55,486 nt of DNA from Bin87 sp034423575 (GCA_034423575.1 DAOUIF010000019.1:1-55486); one strand, 5' to 3'. Counted from the first letter of the stretch, positions 34,866-43,495 are shown. Program-made: numbers and translations. The notes: generated by a model from the sequence alone, not told the origin.

Positions 34866-35561
34866 ATGAAACCCAACCATTCACTCCGCCCCCGACGCCC
34901 GCGGCGCACGATACTGGGCCTGGCCGTGGCGTCGCTGCTGCTGGCATCCATGCTGGCCGCCCTGGGCGCGGGCCCCGACGACACCGCCGGCGCCACGGCG
35001 TCCAACACGGGCGGCCAGTGGCAGGTGTTCGAGGGGCACGCTTTCGCTGACAGCCGGATCGTTCCGACCGGGGTCTCCATGGTGGCCTGCCTGGGCGGTT
35101 GCGAAGAGGGTTACACCAGCGAGCCCGTGGCCATCGGCCTGGACGGGCGCTACAGCGGCCTGATGGTCGAGCCGGGCGGGGAGGATCGCAGCGCCCTGCC
35201 CGACGCCGACGTCATCACCTTCTGGCTCTTGGGCCACGATGACCGGGTGTCGGCCGTGCAGTCGTGGCTGTTCACGGGAGACGGCCGCACCCGCGAGCTG
35301 CATCTGAGCTTCCACAAGCTGCCCGTGCCCTCGCGCGGCCTTTCGGCATCGGGCGACCACCGGGGCACGGTGACCACCGACCTGACGGTGCCCGACCCCG
35401 AGGAGCTGGGCCTGGCTCCGACGGGTAGCCCCCGCGGCTACGTCAACTCGTGGTCCTACGCGGGTGTGCCGGTTCTTCCCGGGCTCACGATCCTGGTGGG
35501 GTTCCTGATCGCCGTCATCGGCGTGGCGCTGCTGGTCCACCGACGCCGCCTCGCCTGGTAG
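34866..35561 (+). CDS. Secreted protein with C-terminal membrane anchor, unknown
   Basis: 231 residues from MKPNHSLRPR (ACGGGAG upstream); an ATG at 34842 is in frame but has no ribosome site. An Arg-rich start and hydrophobic core (about 16-34) make a signal peptide. The middle is a beta-rich domain with a CLGGC pair (about residues 75-80) and GLDGRYSGLMV. A C-terminal helix (about 206-224, LTILVGFLIAVIGVALLV) ends in HRRR, so the mature part faces outward. The plan matches the collagen-like neighbour without the stalk. I do not recognise a family. Confidence 0.75.
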   Translation: MKPNHSLRPRRPRRTILGLAVASLLLASMLAALGAGPDDTAGATASNTGGQWQVFEGHAFADSRIVPTGVSMVACLGGCEEGYTSEPVAIGLDGRYSGLMVEPGGEDRSALPDADVITFWLLGHDDRVSAVQSWLFTGDGRTRELHLSFHKLPVPSRGLSASGDHRGTVTTDLTVPDPEELGLAPTGSPRGYVNSWSYAGVPVLPGLTILVGFLIAVIGVALLVHRRRLAW

Positions 35562-35577
35562 GGAGGCGGCGCGACGT

Positions 35578-36828
35578 CTAGACGTCGTCCAGGCCGGGCA
35601 CGGGGAACTGCCGGCTGAGGTGCCGCACCTCTTCGCCGATGGCCGACATGACCGCCTCGTCTCCGGCGCTGCCCAGCGTCCGGACGATGAGCCGGGCTAC
35701 TTGGCGCGTGTCCTCCTCGCCCATGCCGCGGCTGGTAATGGCGGGAGTGCCCAGGCGCAAGCCGGACGCGGTGCGCGGCGGCAGCTGGTCGTAGGGGATC
35801 GCGTTCTTGTTGGCGACGATGTTCACCGATTCCAGCGCCCGCTCCGCCTGCCGACCGGTGATGCCCAGGGGCGTCAGGTCCACCAGCATCAGGTGGTTGT
35901 CGGTGCCGCCGGCCACCAGACGGACGCCGGCCTCGGACAGCTCCTGCGCCATCACCTGCGCGTTGGCCGCCACTTGGTGGGCGTAGCGCGAGAAGTCAGG
36001 CTGCAGGGCCTCGCCGAAGCAGACCGCCTTTGCGGCGATGACGTGCATGAAGGGGCCGCCCTGCATGAAGGGGAACACCGCGAAGTCGATCTTGCGGCCC
36101 AGTTCCTCCTCGGTTAGGATCATGCCGCCGCGCGGGCCGCGCAGGGTCTTCTGGGTGGTCGACGTAACGATCTGCGCGTGCGGGAACGGCGACGGATGCG
36201 CGCCGCCGGCGATCAGGCCGGAAATGTGCGCCATGTCCACCATCAGCAGCGCCCCCACGGAATCCGCAATCGCGCGGAACCGGGGGAAATCCAGCACCCG
36301 CGAGTAGCTGCTGCACCCGGCGACGATCAGCTTGGGATTGTGCTCCCGCGCCAGTCGCTCCACCTGGTCGTAGTCGATGGTCTCAGTCTCCCGGTCCACG
36401 CCGTAGGGTATGAAGTTGTACAGCTTGCCGGAAAAGTTGACGTTTGCACCGTGGGTCAGGTGGCCTCCCATGTCCAGCTGCATCCCCAGAACGGTATCCC
36501 CAGGCTCCAGGACGGCGAAGTAGGCGGCCATGTTGGCCTGGGCTCCGCTGTGGGCCTGCACGTTGGCGTGTTCCGCCCCGAACAGCTCTTTGGCCCGATC
36601 GATGGCCAGGGTCTCGACCACATCGACGAACTCGCAGCCGCCGTAGTAGCGCCGGCCGGGATACCCCTCAGCGTACTTGTTGTTCATCAACTGCGCCTGC
36701 GCCTCCAGCACCGCCTTGCTCGCGTAGTTCTCTGATGCAATCAACACGATGGAATCGCGCTGGCGGCGGTTTTCGCTCTCAATGGCGGCGGCCACGGCGG
36801 GGTCTAACCGGTCAAGCTGGGTAGTCAT
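35578..36828 (-). CDS. glyA: Serine hydroxymethyltransferase
   Basis: 416 residues, the usual length. It converts serine and tetrahydrofolate to glycine and methylene-tetrahydrofolate with PLP. Visible family features are SENYASKAV near residue 32, the tetrahydrofolate-site YGGCEFVDVVE, Asp198 and His201 in VDMAHISGL, and the PLP lysine Lys227 in STTQKTLRGPRGG. The residue before the lysine is Gln226 where most family members have His. Otherwise complete. It converges on the last surface gene; a CGACGTC palindrome lies across its stop codon. Confidence 0.97.
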   Translation of the reverse strand: MTTQLDRLDPAVAAAIESENRRQRDSIVLIASENYASKAVLEAQAQLMNNKYAEGYPGRRYYGGCEFVDVVETLAIDRAKELFGAEHANVQAHSGAQANMAAYFAVLEPGDTVLGMQLDMGGHLTHGANVNFSGKLYNFIPYGVDRETETIDYDQVERLAREHNPKLIVAGCSSYSRVLDFPRFRAIADSVGALLMVDMAHISGLIAGGAHPSPFPHAQIVTSTTQKTLRGPRGGMILTEEELGRKIDFAVFPFMQGGPFMHVIAAKAVCFGEALQPDFSRYAHQVAANAQVMAQELSEAGVRLVAGGTDNHLMLVDLTPLGITGRQAERALESVNIVANKNAIPYDQLPPRTASGLRLGTPAITSRGMGEEDTRQVARLIVRTLGSAGDEAVMSAIGEEVRHLSRQFPVPGLDDV

Positions 36829-36966
36829 AAGTGGTTGTCTCCTGATAGATGTCGACGCTATCCGCGTCGAATTTCGTACCTACATAATAACAAATCGCAA
36901 ACCACCGGCAATTGTGCCCGTGACGCCGTCCCTGTTGCCTCGACCCGCCGGGCGCGTCCGGTATGG

Positions 36967-39558
36967 TTACGGGCGGGCCGCGATACCGACAAAGTTGTCC
37001 GTGAAATCGCCAGGATTTTCGGGCGTGTCGGGGTGCAGGATGAAGGTCGGTATGACTTCGTGCTCCCGGGGATTGTCGCACGGTGTCTGCTGCGGGTGAG
37101 TGGAACCCTGGTCCAGGCAGACGTATTGGTCCGGGCTGTCCACGTGCTTGACCACCGTAGCCTCGTAGCAACTCCCCGGCTCCAGCGTAAGACGCGCGCC
37201 GGTGTTGGTCACAATCTTGACGAACTTCAGCTCCGAACCGTACCGGCTGGGATCCCAAATGTCCCATGAGGCCAGCCGGAACCTGCGGGCAGACGTGTTG
37301 TTTCCCAGATAGCAGCCCTGTAGCAGCACGTGGGTTCCCGTTCCCGCGCCCGTGATTTTAGGGTCCGCCGGGTGCTGGACGAGCCACTGCGTGGGCGTCC
37401 GCGTAGCAAGCGGCGCCAGTGTGGGAGTCGAGGGTGGAATGGGAGTAGGAGTAAGCGTAGGCGATGGCGTATCGGTAGGGATTGGCGTGTCGGTGAGCTC
37501 CGGCGCGGGTGCAGGTTCGGGAGTGGGCGCCGGCATAGCGGTGGGAACGGCGGCGGCTACCGCGGCGGGATAGGTGAACAGAACGTGATCCGATGGCTCT
37601 GAGTGCACCGAATCGCACAGCGCGTATACCCTATTCTGGAAAGTTCTCCCGTCGATGTCGCTTGAAAAGGGGCCGACAGCCTGATAGATTTCGCCCGCGC
37701 TCAGCACGTCCCGAGGGTGCCAATCCGTATAGGTTCCATCGGCGAGCGCTTCGCGTGATTCGGTCTGGTATCCGGTGACGGTCAAATCACTGCTGGCCGG
37801 CGCGTCCCAGCTATAGATGAGGGACCGGTCATTGATATTGAGCGCGCCGGCGCGGAAATTGGTGGGCTGGCCGCACTCCGGCTCGGCCGGAGGCGCTGCT
37901 GCTGATATCGTGGTTGGCGCCGGCGTATCGGTGGGAGCGACCACCGGGACAACCCCGCCGCCGGCGCTGGGATTGACCACGTTTCCAGCGGCTGAAGCAA
38001 CCGCGCCGCCGTCCGCGCTGGCCGCATTGGCCGCCTGCAAATTTCTTCTAAAGCGCCAATCCTCGAACTCCCGGAATACCGCTGAGCCCATGCCGACCAG
38101 GATGAAGAGCGCCAGCAGCGACACCCCTCCAATGGCTACCCAGCGTTGCCTGGCGTTGGGGCTGCGCAGCGACCCCTGTAGCCGTCCTCTGGCCGGAACC
38201 AGGAGGATGAAAGCCGTCCCCAAGCCTAACCCCAACCACAGCCACCAGGGCCAGACCGACATGGCCGCGTCAATCAATGCCAGCAAGAACCAGACGCTGA
38301 CCAACGACGCGACACCAATCAAGACCCAGCGTGTCGGAGTTATGGGAGGTTGGAGCAGCCTCCGAACCGGAAGATAGAAGAGCGCCCCCGCCAGCAGGAG
38401 CAGCGTCAGCCACCACCAGGGTCGGAACTGGTTGAAGAGCATCAGGGGCAGCAATGCCCCGTATCCGGCCACCGCCGGTACGAAATATAGCCAGTCGTCG
38501 CTACCTGAACCGGGCGGTCTGTAATAGCGCCGCGGCGCTGGCGCCGGTCGTCCTGGTGTTGGCGCTGGCGACGGGCTGGGCGAGGGCGACGGTGACCGCG
38601 ATTGCGAGGGTGCCGGCGCAGGGACGGTCGGCATTTCCAGCATGGCCTCCACCCACTCTTCGGGAGTGGGCCGGGGATCGCCTTCGTGCGCCTTGTCGAA
38701 ACAGCGCAGGAACAGCTCTTTCTGCTTGTCGGTCAGGCCGCCCCAGGCTTCGTTGTAGGGGTCGGGAGCGGTGACGCCCACGGAGGCCGGCGGGAACAGC
38801 CAGTTGCTGATCCGCTCGCCGGGCAGCGCGTAGTTGGGCTGGTTGGTGACGGTGTAGGGATGGTAGCCAGTGAGCAGGTGGAAGATGACCACCGCCAGAC
38901 CGAAGCGGTCGTGGTTCTGGGTGCGGTTGGCGTAGTCGCCCTGGGCCTCCGGCGCTTGGAACTCGGGCCGGCCCATGTTGTTGGAGAAAGTCCGACCAGT
39001 GGCCGAGTCGGTGAAACCGTAGGAGTCGCAGTCCACCATGGCGATGTCGTTTTGCCGGTTGACCTCAATATTCTTCTCGTTGACGTCGCCGATGACGTAG
39101 CCGGCGTCGTGAACGGCGCGGAACCCCAGGGCCAGATTCCGCGCCATGCGCACTCGGTCGTCAATCTGTATCTCCCGGGCCTGAGCCGCTCCGGTGCCCT
39201 GCGCGGCCCGACGATTGTAGTATTCAACTATCGGCTCCCAGGATTCGCCCGGGTTGAGGGTGGGCATCGTATAGCCAACGATGATGCCGCTTTCCCGGAC
39301 TTCGTGCTGAGGCCAGGTGATATGCCAGGTAACGCCCAGCTCGGGGGTGACCGGGTTGCGCACCAGGTACCGGATTTTGGCCTCGGCGTCCTGGGGCGTT
39401 TTGCCCGGATGCCAGATTTTCACCACCGCGCCGGGGTCGCCGTCCACCAGGTGCACCACCCCCTCGCCGCCCTCGCCAAGCTTGCGGCCCGGCACGACGG
39501 GGCTACCGTTTTCATCCACGAACCTGCGGCCGGCCAGGGGGTTTGTTGAGGTAGTCAT
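36967..39558 (-). CDS. Membrane-spanning Ser/Thr protein kinase with extracytoplasmic Fn3-like tail
   Basis: 863 residues. The kinase domain (about 20-310) has a glycine loop (GEGGEGVVHLV, 29-39), Lys47, the catalytic GDVNEKN (Asp158, Asn163) and VDCDSYGF (Asp176/178) in place of DFG. This loop form, without HRD, is that of kinases paired with vWA and PP2C proteins in TerY-type triads. A Pro/Ser linker (311-345) leads to five membrane helices (about 356-376, 381-397, 410-430, 436-455, 472-492). An Fn3-like domain (about 553-660), a Pro/Thr stalk and a beta-rich C-terminal domain with paired Cys follow. It is the last gene of a minus-strand signalling run. No Shine-Dalgarno is seen before the ATG. 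Confidence 0.9.
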   Translation of the reverse strand: MTTSTNPLAGRRFVDENGSPVVPGRKLGEGGEGVVHLVDGDPGAVVKIWHPGKTPQDAEAKIRYLVRNPVTPELGVTWHITWPQHEVRESGIIVGYTMPTLNPGESWEPIVEYYNRRAAQGTGAAQAREIQIDDRVRMARNLALGFRAVHDAGYVIGDVNEKNIEVNRQNDIAMVDCDSYGFTDSATGRTFSNNMGRPEFQAPEAQGDYANRTQNHDRFGLAVVIFHLLTGYHPYTVTNQPNYALPGERISNWLFPPASVGVTAPDPYNEAWGGLTDKQKELFLRCFDKAHEGDPRPTPEEWVEAMLEMPTVPAPAPSQSRSPSPSPSPSPAPTPGRPAPAPRRYYRPPGSGSDDWLYFVPAVAGYGALLPLMLFNQFRPWWWLTLLLLAGALFYLPVRRLLQPPITPTRWVLIGVASLVSVWFLLALIDAAMSVWPWWLWLGLGLGTAFILLVPARGRLQGSLRSPNARQRWVAIGGVSLLALFILVGMGSAVFREFEDWRFRRNLQAANAASADGGAVASAAGNVVNPSAGGGVVPVVAPTDTPAPTTISAAAPPAEPECGQPTNFRAGALNINDRSLIYSWDAPASSDLTVTGYQTESREALADGTYTDWHPRDVLSAGEIYQAVGPFSSDIDGRTFQNRVYALCDSVHSEPSDHVLFTYPAAVAAAVPTAMPAPTPEPAPAPELTDTPIPTDTPSPTLTPTPIPPSTPTLAPLATRTPTQWLVQHPADPKITGAGTGTHVLLQGCYLGNNTSARRFRLASWDIWDPSRYGSELKFVKIVTNTGARLTLEPGSCYEATVVKHVDSPDQYVCLDQGSTHPQQTPCDNPREHEVIPTFILHPDTPENPGDFTDNFVGIAARP

Positions 39559-39595
39559 GGGATGCGGTGTTTGGCGGGCTTACGCCGCCGGCAGC

Positions 39596-40309
39596 CTACC
39601 GGCCCTCGCGCAGCCGTTGGAGCTCGGCTTCCAGTTCCTCTACCCGGGCCTCAGCCGCTTCGGCTCGCTCCGTCTGCGATTCGAACGTTGGGATGTGCTC
39701 CCCGGTGGCCGGGTCGTACAAACCCAGATAGCCGCCAGCCTCCGCCCGCAGGTTCAAACCCAGCGCCGTGCTGTACCCCTGAAACGCCTCGGGGCTGATT
39801 TCGTCCACTGGTACGGGTTCGTAGTGATTTCCTGCCAACCGATAGCCACGCAACTTGAACCCGTAAAACTCCCCTTCGCTGTCAAACAGCCAGTACTCTC
39901 CCACCAGAAGCCCCTCGTAGTAATCTTTCTTCTCGTTCAAGTCTGTCCGCGCCGTGTATCTCGAACCCACTTCCAGGATGAAGTCCGGCGGCTTGCCCAG
40001 TTCGTCAATGACGTACCCGTTGCGCTCCTCGTAGGCGTCCGGGTTCACGTCGAAGGCCACCAGCAGGTCGGGATAGTGGCTGCCGGCCATGCTGCGGGTG
40101 GGGCGGACGACCACGTAGCGCTCGCCGGTCACCAGGGTGGTTTCGGGATGCCCCAGGCGCTGGGCCAGGTGATGGACGATGCCGGTGGCGGACAGGTGCT
40201 TGAAGCCGGTCATGTCGTCGGGATGTCGCTCCGGGATGTCGGGGAGACGGAAAGGCTCCACCGGAGCGTCCGATGCCGTCGGCGGGTTGGCGGGTCGCGC
40301 AGTGGTCAT
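39596..40309 (-). CDS. Uma2-family (PD-(D/E)xK fold) protein with C-terminal coiled coil
   Basis: 237 residues with the Uma2 restriction-endonuclease-like core: Asp81 in YPDLLVAFDV, Glu113 in FILEVGSRYTARTD, a Lys pair in NEKKDYYEG and EYWLFD. The last 30 residues form a coiled coil (TERAEAAEARVEELEAEL), which suggests oligomerisation. TGGAGG lies seven bases before ATG. It starts 110 bases after the TM2 gene, separated by a hairpin, and the kinase follows by 37 bases. Uma2 proteins are abundant in Cyanobacteria and Chloroflexota and their substrate is not established. Confidence 0.9.
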   Translation of the reverse strand: MTTARPANPPTASDAPVEPFRLPDIPERHPDDMTGFKHLSATGIVHHLAQRLGHPETTLVTGERYVVVRPTRSMAGSHYPDLLVAFDVNPDAYEERNGYVIDELGKPPDFILEVGSRYTARTDLNEKKDYYEGLLVGEYWLFDSEGEFYGFKLRGYRLAGNHYEPVPVDEISPEAFQGYSTALGLNLRAEAGGYLGLYDPATGEHIPTFESQTERAEAAEARVEELEAELQRLREGR

Positions 40310-40360
40310 AGTGAACCTCCACGGGCAGGGCGGGCGTAGTCAGGCGCGGTGTGTCAGCGG

Positions 40361-40397
40361 TGCCGGTGGGGCAATCATACTACTGCGGCCACCGGCA
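40361..40397 (-). terminator. Hairpin between TM2 and Uma2 genes
   Basis: TGCCGGTGG and CCACCGGCA form a perfect nine-bp stem around a 19-base loop, 22 bases past the TM2 stop. No T tract follows on the minus strand, so it may partially attenuate the operon rather than end it. Confidence 0.5.
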
Positions 40398-40419
40398 AGA
40401 GGATTGGACCCAGTAGTCA

Positions 40420-41106
40420 TCAGAACCACGGCCTCCGGATGGCTACATATTCATTCTGAAACGCGCCGTCGGTCTTTCTGAAGTAGAGGATGCCTTCAGC
40501 CACGCCAATCGCGATGGAGGCCATGAAGGCAATGATACCGATGAAGGTGAATACCACGTAATACAGAAATATGATGAGCGCTACAACAGCCAGGGTCAGG
40601 AGTACACCGAGTACTAATACGATGCACCCCGGTGACAAACAGCCGCCGTCATCATCGTCGCCTGACCTGCCGCGTCGTCCCCGCCCACGGCGCCTCCGCC
40701 AGCGTTGGTAGCGACGCCAATCCCGCTCCTCTGCCTCCCTCTCCATCATGTTCGCCCCAAGCCCCACCACGCGAAACGCGTACCGAATCAGCCGCCAGGG
40801 CCAGAGCAGCAGCCGTCCCGGGTTGAGGATCTCGGCCGTGGTGTGGCCGAAATGAACCCGGCGGACGTAGAAGTAGCCGATCAGGATGGCCACCCAGGCC
40901 ACGATGTTTATGGCCACAAGATTGCTGGCGTTCGTGAAAGACGGGGCCAGCAGCCCCAGCAGCCCCACGCCGGTCAGCGCGATGTGGACGCCCCCAACGT
41001 TCCGGTAGCCAAGATAAAACTTGTGGACTCCAGCCCAGCCCAGAAAAACTGCCAGCAGAGCCGCCGTGGTTCTGCTTTTCGGTCCTGGTGGGAACAGTCG
41101 CAGCAT
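40420..41106 (-). CDS. TM2-domain membrane protein
   Basis: 228 residues. The N-terminal 75 residues match the TM2 domain: KSRTTAALLAVFLGWAGVHKFYLGY, a short turn, then a second hydrophobic segment. A third helix (about 62-82) follows, then a strongly basic stretch (RRYQRWRRRRGRGRRGR) and an Asp run, and a C-terminal hydrophobic pair (about 160-200). The basic-acidic linker probably lies in the cytoplasm. The gene starts three bases after the vWA-copy stop, so it is co-transcribed with the vWA and phosphatase genes. Confidence 0.85.
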   Translation of the reverse strand: MLRLFPPGPKSRTTAALLAVFLGWAGVHKFYLGYRNVGGVHIALTGVGLLGLLAPSFTNASNLVAINIVAWVAILIGYFYVRRVHFGHTTAEILNPGRLLLWPWRLIRYAFRVVGLGANMMEREAEERDWRRYQRWRRRRGRGRRGRSGDDDDGGCLSPGCIVLVLGVLLTLAVVALIIFLYYVVFTFIGIIAFMASIAIGVAEGILYFRKTDGAFQNEYVAIRRPWF

Positions 41107-41109
41107 GGC

Positions 41110-41895
41110 CTAGAAATGCCGGAAATCCTGCTCGGGCAGGCGGATGCCTTCGCCGGGCCGCGACTGGGACACCGCGGTCACGGAGCGGGACAACCACTCA
41201 ATGGAGCCTTCCAGTTGCCCCATATTGGTCAACACCACCGGCTCCCTTGGCGATAGTCTCTGCAAAGCATTCATGGCCTCCGTGTTCCAGCGCGCGTTCA
41301 TCGCGTTCAGGTCTGACAAATAGTTCGGGTTGTACGCGGCCAGTCCGTCCAGGTAATCCGGGTCGTATTCGTCCACCGAGAACGAGGCTCCGACCGCGAA
41401 AGGAAAGAACGCAACGCTGCGGTTGCGCTCCGCTTCTTCTAGGCGCCGGGATGCGGCGCGCAACTCTCCAGGATTGTCTCGCGGAGCGCCGCCGGCCAGG
41501 AAAAATACCAGGCCGCGGTAATAAGCAATTCCGTTGTCAGAGTAGAACCGCTTGCGAGCCTCAATCATGTCCAGCGCCAGGTTGATTGCCCCCGCGTAAT
41601 ACGCGAAGCAGTAGCCCCTGACCCCTGGCGGTTCAAAGTCGCGCCCGTTGGTGAAATCCTGAACCACCCGAAAATCGTCATCGAAGGTCACCACCGCCAG
41701 ATCCGCCCGCAGCGAGGTCACCGGGTCTTCACGAATGCTGTCCCGAAACTTGAACAGCGCTCGCTCCAAAGTGGTGGCGCTGGGGCCGCCCATGTACATC
41801 GACGTGTCCAGCACCAGCACAATCGGACACCGCGCTTCCGGGTTGTCGGCAAATTCAGCGGCGTCTTACACGCCAATGCTGTCTCGAACGCTCAT
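41110..41895 (-). pseudogene. Second vWA-domain protein, in-frame stop and lost MIDAS
   Basis: Reading from ATG 41895, the first nine codons give MSVRDSIGV, matching the intact vWA neighbour (MTMQDSVGV). Codon 10 is TAA (41868-41866) where the neighbour has Tyr. The frame then stays open to 41110 and remains close to the neighbour (AEFADNPEARC, VVQDFTNG, DFEPPG, WLSRSV.AVSQS). All three metal-site elements are changed: DxSxS reads DTSMY, the GGTNY loop reads YCFAYY, and LSDG reads LAGG. It is either a decaying duplicate or, if a downstream GTG is used, a non-metal-binding partner. The TM2 gene follows three bases later. Confidence 0.8.
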
Positions 41896-41914
41896 CGCTG
41901 GCCTCAGGCATGGT

Positions 41915-42610
41915 TTAGAAGTCCAGGTAGTCGGGCTCTGGCAGGCGGATGGCCTCGCCGGGCTGCGATTGGGACACGGCGGCCACGGAGCGGGAAAGCC
42001 ACTGGATCGACCCGTCCAGCTGCTCCATGTTGGTCAGCTCAATGGCCGCCCTGGGCGCCAGGTTGTTGAGCGCCGACATATCCACCGGCAGGTCCGGCGA
42101 CCCGATTCCGAAACAGAAGAAGGCGATGCCGCGGTCATCCTCCGCCGCTTTCAGGCGGGCGGCGGCCTGCTCCAGGTCCGCTGGAGAATCATGCTCCGGG
42201 TAGCCGTCGCTGAGGAAGTAGGCCAGGCTCCGGTAGTAGGCGATGCCTCCGTCCCGGTAGCTCTGCTTGCGGGCTTCCGTAATGTCCAGGGCCAGGTTGA
42301 CGGCCTTGGAGTAATTGGTGCCGCCATCGACGGAAAGCCCCGGCGGCTCGAAGTCGGTTCCGTTGGTGAAATCCTGGACCACTCGAGCTTCGTGGTTGAA
42401 CTCAATGACGGCCACATCGGCCCGCAGGGCGGTCACCGAGTCCTCCTTGATGATCTGGCCGAACTTGACCAGAGCCTGGTTCACGGTCTGAATTTTCGGG
42501 CCGCCCATGGAGCCGGAAACGTCCAGGATCAGCACGATGGAACACCGCGCTTCCGGGTTGTCAGCGAATTCCGCCTGGTCGTACACGCCTACCGAGTCTT
42601 GCATCGTCAT
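41915..42610 (-). CDS. von Willebrand factor A domain protein (TerY-like)
   Basis: 231 residues from MTMQDSVGVY, chosen because AGGAGG lies seven bases before this ATG; the frame is open to 42658. An intact metal-ion-dependent adhesion site is visible: Asp30-x-Ser32-x-Ser34 in LILDVSGSMGG, Thr98 in DGGTNY and Asp135 in FLSDGYP. The C-terminal residues (WLSRSVAAVSQSQPGEAIRLPEPDYLDF) are shared with the degenerate copy. In TerY-P systems the vWA protein is the probable substrate or scaffold for a kinase-phosphatase pair. It lies between the PP2C gene and the degenerate copy. Confidence 0.93.
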   Translation of the reverse strand: MTMQDSVGVYDQAEFADNPEARCSIVLILDVSGSMGGPKIQTVNQALVKFGQIIKEDSVTALRADVAVIEFNHEARVVQDFTNGTDFEPPGLSVDGGTNYSKAVNLALDITEARKQSYRDGGIAYYRSLAYFLSDGYPEHDSPADLEQAAARLKAAEDDRGIAFFCFGIGSPDLPVDMSALNNLAPRAAIELTNMEQLDGSIQWLSRSVAAVSQSQPGEAIRLPEPDYLDF

Positions 42611-42639
42611 CGCTGTTCCTCCTCGATTGCGGTCATCCG

Positions 42640-42665
42640 TCAGAATCAGGATTGTCAAGATTGAT
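42640..42665. repeat. Dispersed palindromic repeat, truncated copy D
   Basis: TCAGAATCAGGATT (42640-42653) is identical to the arms of copies A and B and is followed by GTCAAGATTGAT. The opposite arm is missing. It lies between the PP2C stop and the vWA Shine-Dalgarno. Confidence 0.7.
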
Positions 42666-42679
42666 CGTGTCCCGGATGC

Positions 42680-43495
42680 TCATTGCGGGTCCTCCTCCGC
42701 CCTTTGGCGGTTTCGGGTGGCAATGGCGATGGTGACGTCGTCGGTGGTGCGGGACTGCACGCGCTCGCCGCTGATGAAGGCATGGAGCCTTCCGGGGACG
42801 GCTTCCGGTTCGTCGTTCTGGGCCAGGTCAGCGAGGATGGGGTTCCAAAACCCCATGAATGCCTCCCGCTCCGGCATCTTCAGGGCCAGGTTTTGCAACC
42901 CGTCGGTAATCAGCGCCAGGCTGTCGTAATCGTGGCCGGAAGCGTGGCCCACGGAGGCTGCTTCGTGGGGCTGGCTGCGCGAGGTGATGAACGTCGTCTC
43001 GTTGGCGTATTCCCCGGTGTGAGCCTCGCACAAAGTCATTGCGTCGTCGCCACCGATGCTGAAGGCGATCACCGCCCCATCGCCGACCTGCGCCGCCGTC
43101 ATCAGCGAGCCGCTGGCGAAGGCGACGATGAGGGTGGACGCCAGCTCTCGAGCCGGAACGTTGTGCCGCCGGCCGTAGCGCTCCACCTCGGTCCTGGCGC
43201 GCTTGATTGCGTCGCGGACCATCGACGCGGCCATGCCTTCGCTGAAAGCCGCTGCCGGCTGCCTGTTGATCCCTTCCGCCACCGACGCAACCGCGGCATC
43301 GACTGCGACCCTGGAGCCCTCGTCGGAGCGCGGGGCCGAGCCGGCTCCGTCTGCGACGGCGATTACCGCGACAGCCCCGTGGCCGATCTCGACCACCCGG
43401 TGGGCTACCGCATCCTGGTTGGGGATATCGTCTCTGAGGTGGGAAGCTCCCGCGGCGGTGGCCGCTGCGACGCGCCAGCGTTGTGTGCCGGCCAT
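42680..43495 (-). CDS. PP2C-family protein phosphatase
   Basis: 271 residues with GGGAGGTGAC directly before the ATG. Metal-binding landmarks of the PP2C fold are present: NQDAV near residue 28, VADGAGSAPRSDEGS at 48-61, a LALITDGLQN strand and the C-terminal TTDDVTIAIATRN. It removes phosphate from Ser/Thr residues. As first gene of the minus-strand run with vWA and kinase genes, it is the reversal partner of the kinase. Its TGA stop overlaps a vestigial ATG in an ATGA junction. Confidence 0.92.
   Translation of the reverse strand: MAGTQRWRVAAATAAGASHLRDDIPNQDAVAHRVVEIGHGAVAVIAVADGAGSAPRSDEGSRVAVDAAVASVAEGINRQPAAAFSEGMAASMVRDAIKRARTEVERYGRRHNVPARELASTLIVAFASGSLMTAAQVGDGAVIAFSIGGDDAMTLCEAHTGEYANETTFITSRSQPHEAASVGHASGHDYDSLALITDGLQNLALKMPEREAFMGFWNPILADLAQNDEPEAVPGRLHAFISGERVQSRTTDDVTIAIATRNRQRAEEDPQ

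Noticed and set aside
35572..35587. CGACGTC palindrome across the glyA stop as an operator
   Set aside because: It lies at the convergent 3' ends of two genes and overlaps a stop codon, so a regulatory role is unlikely.
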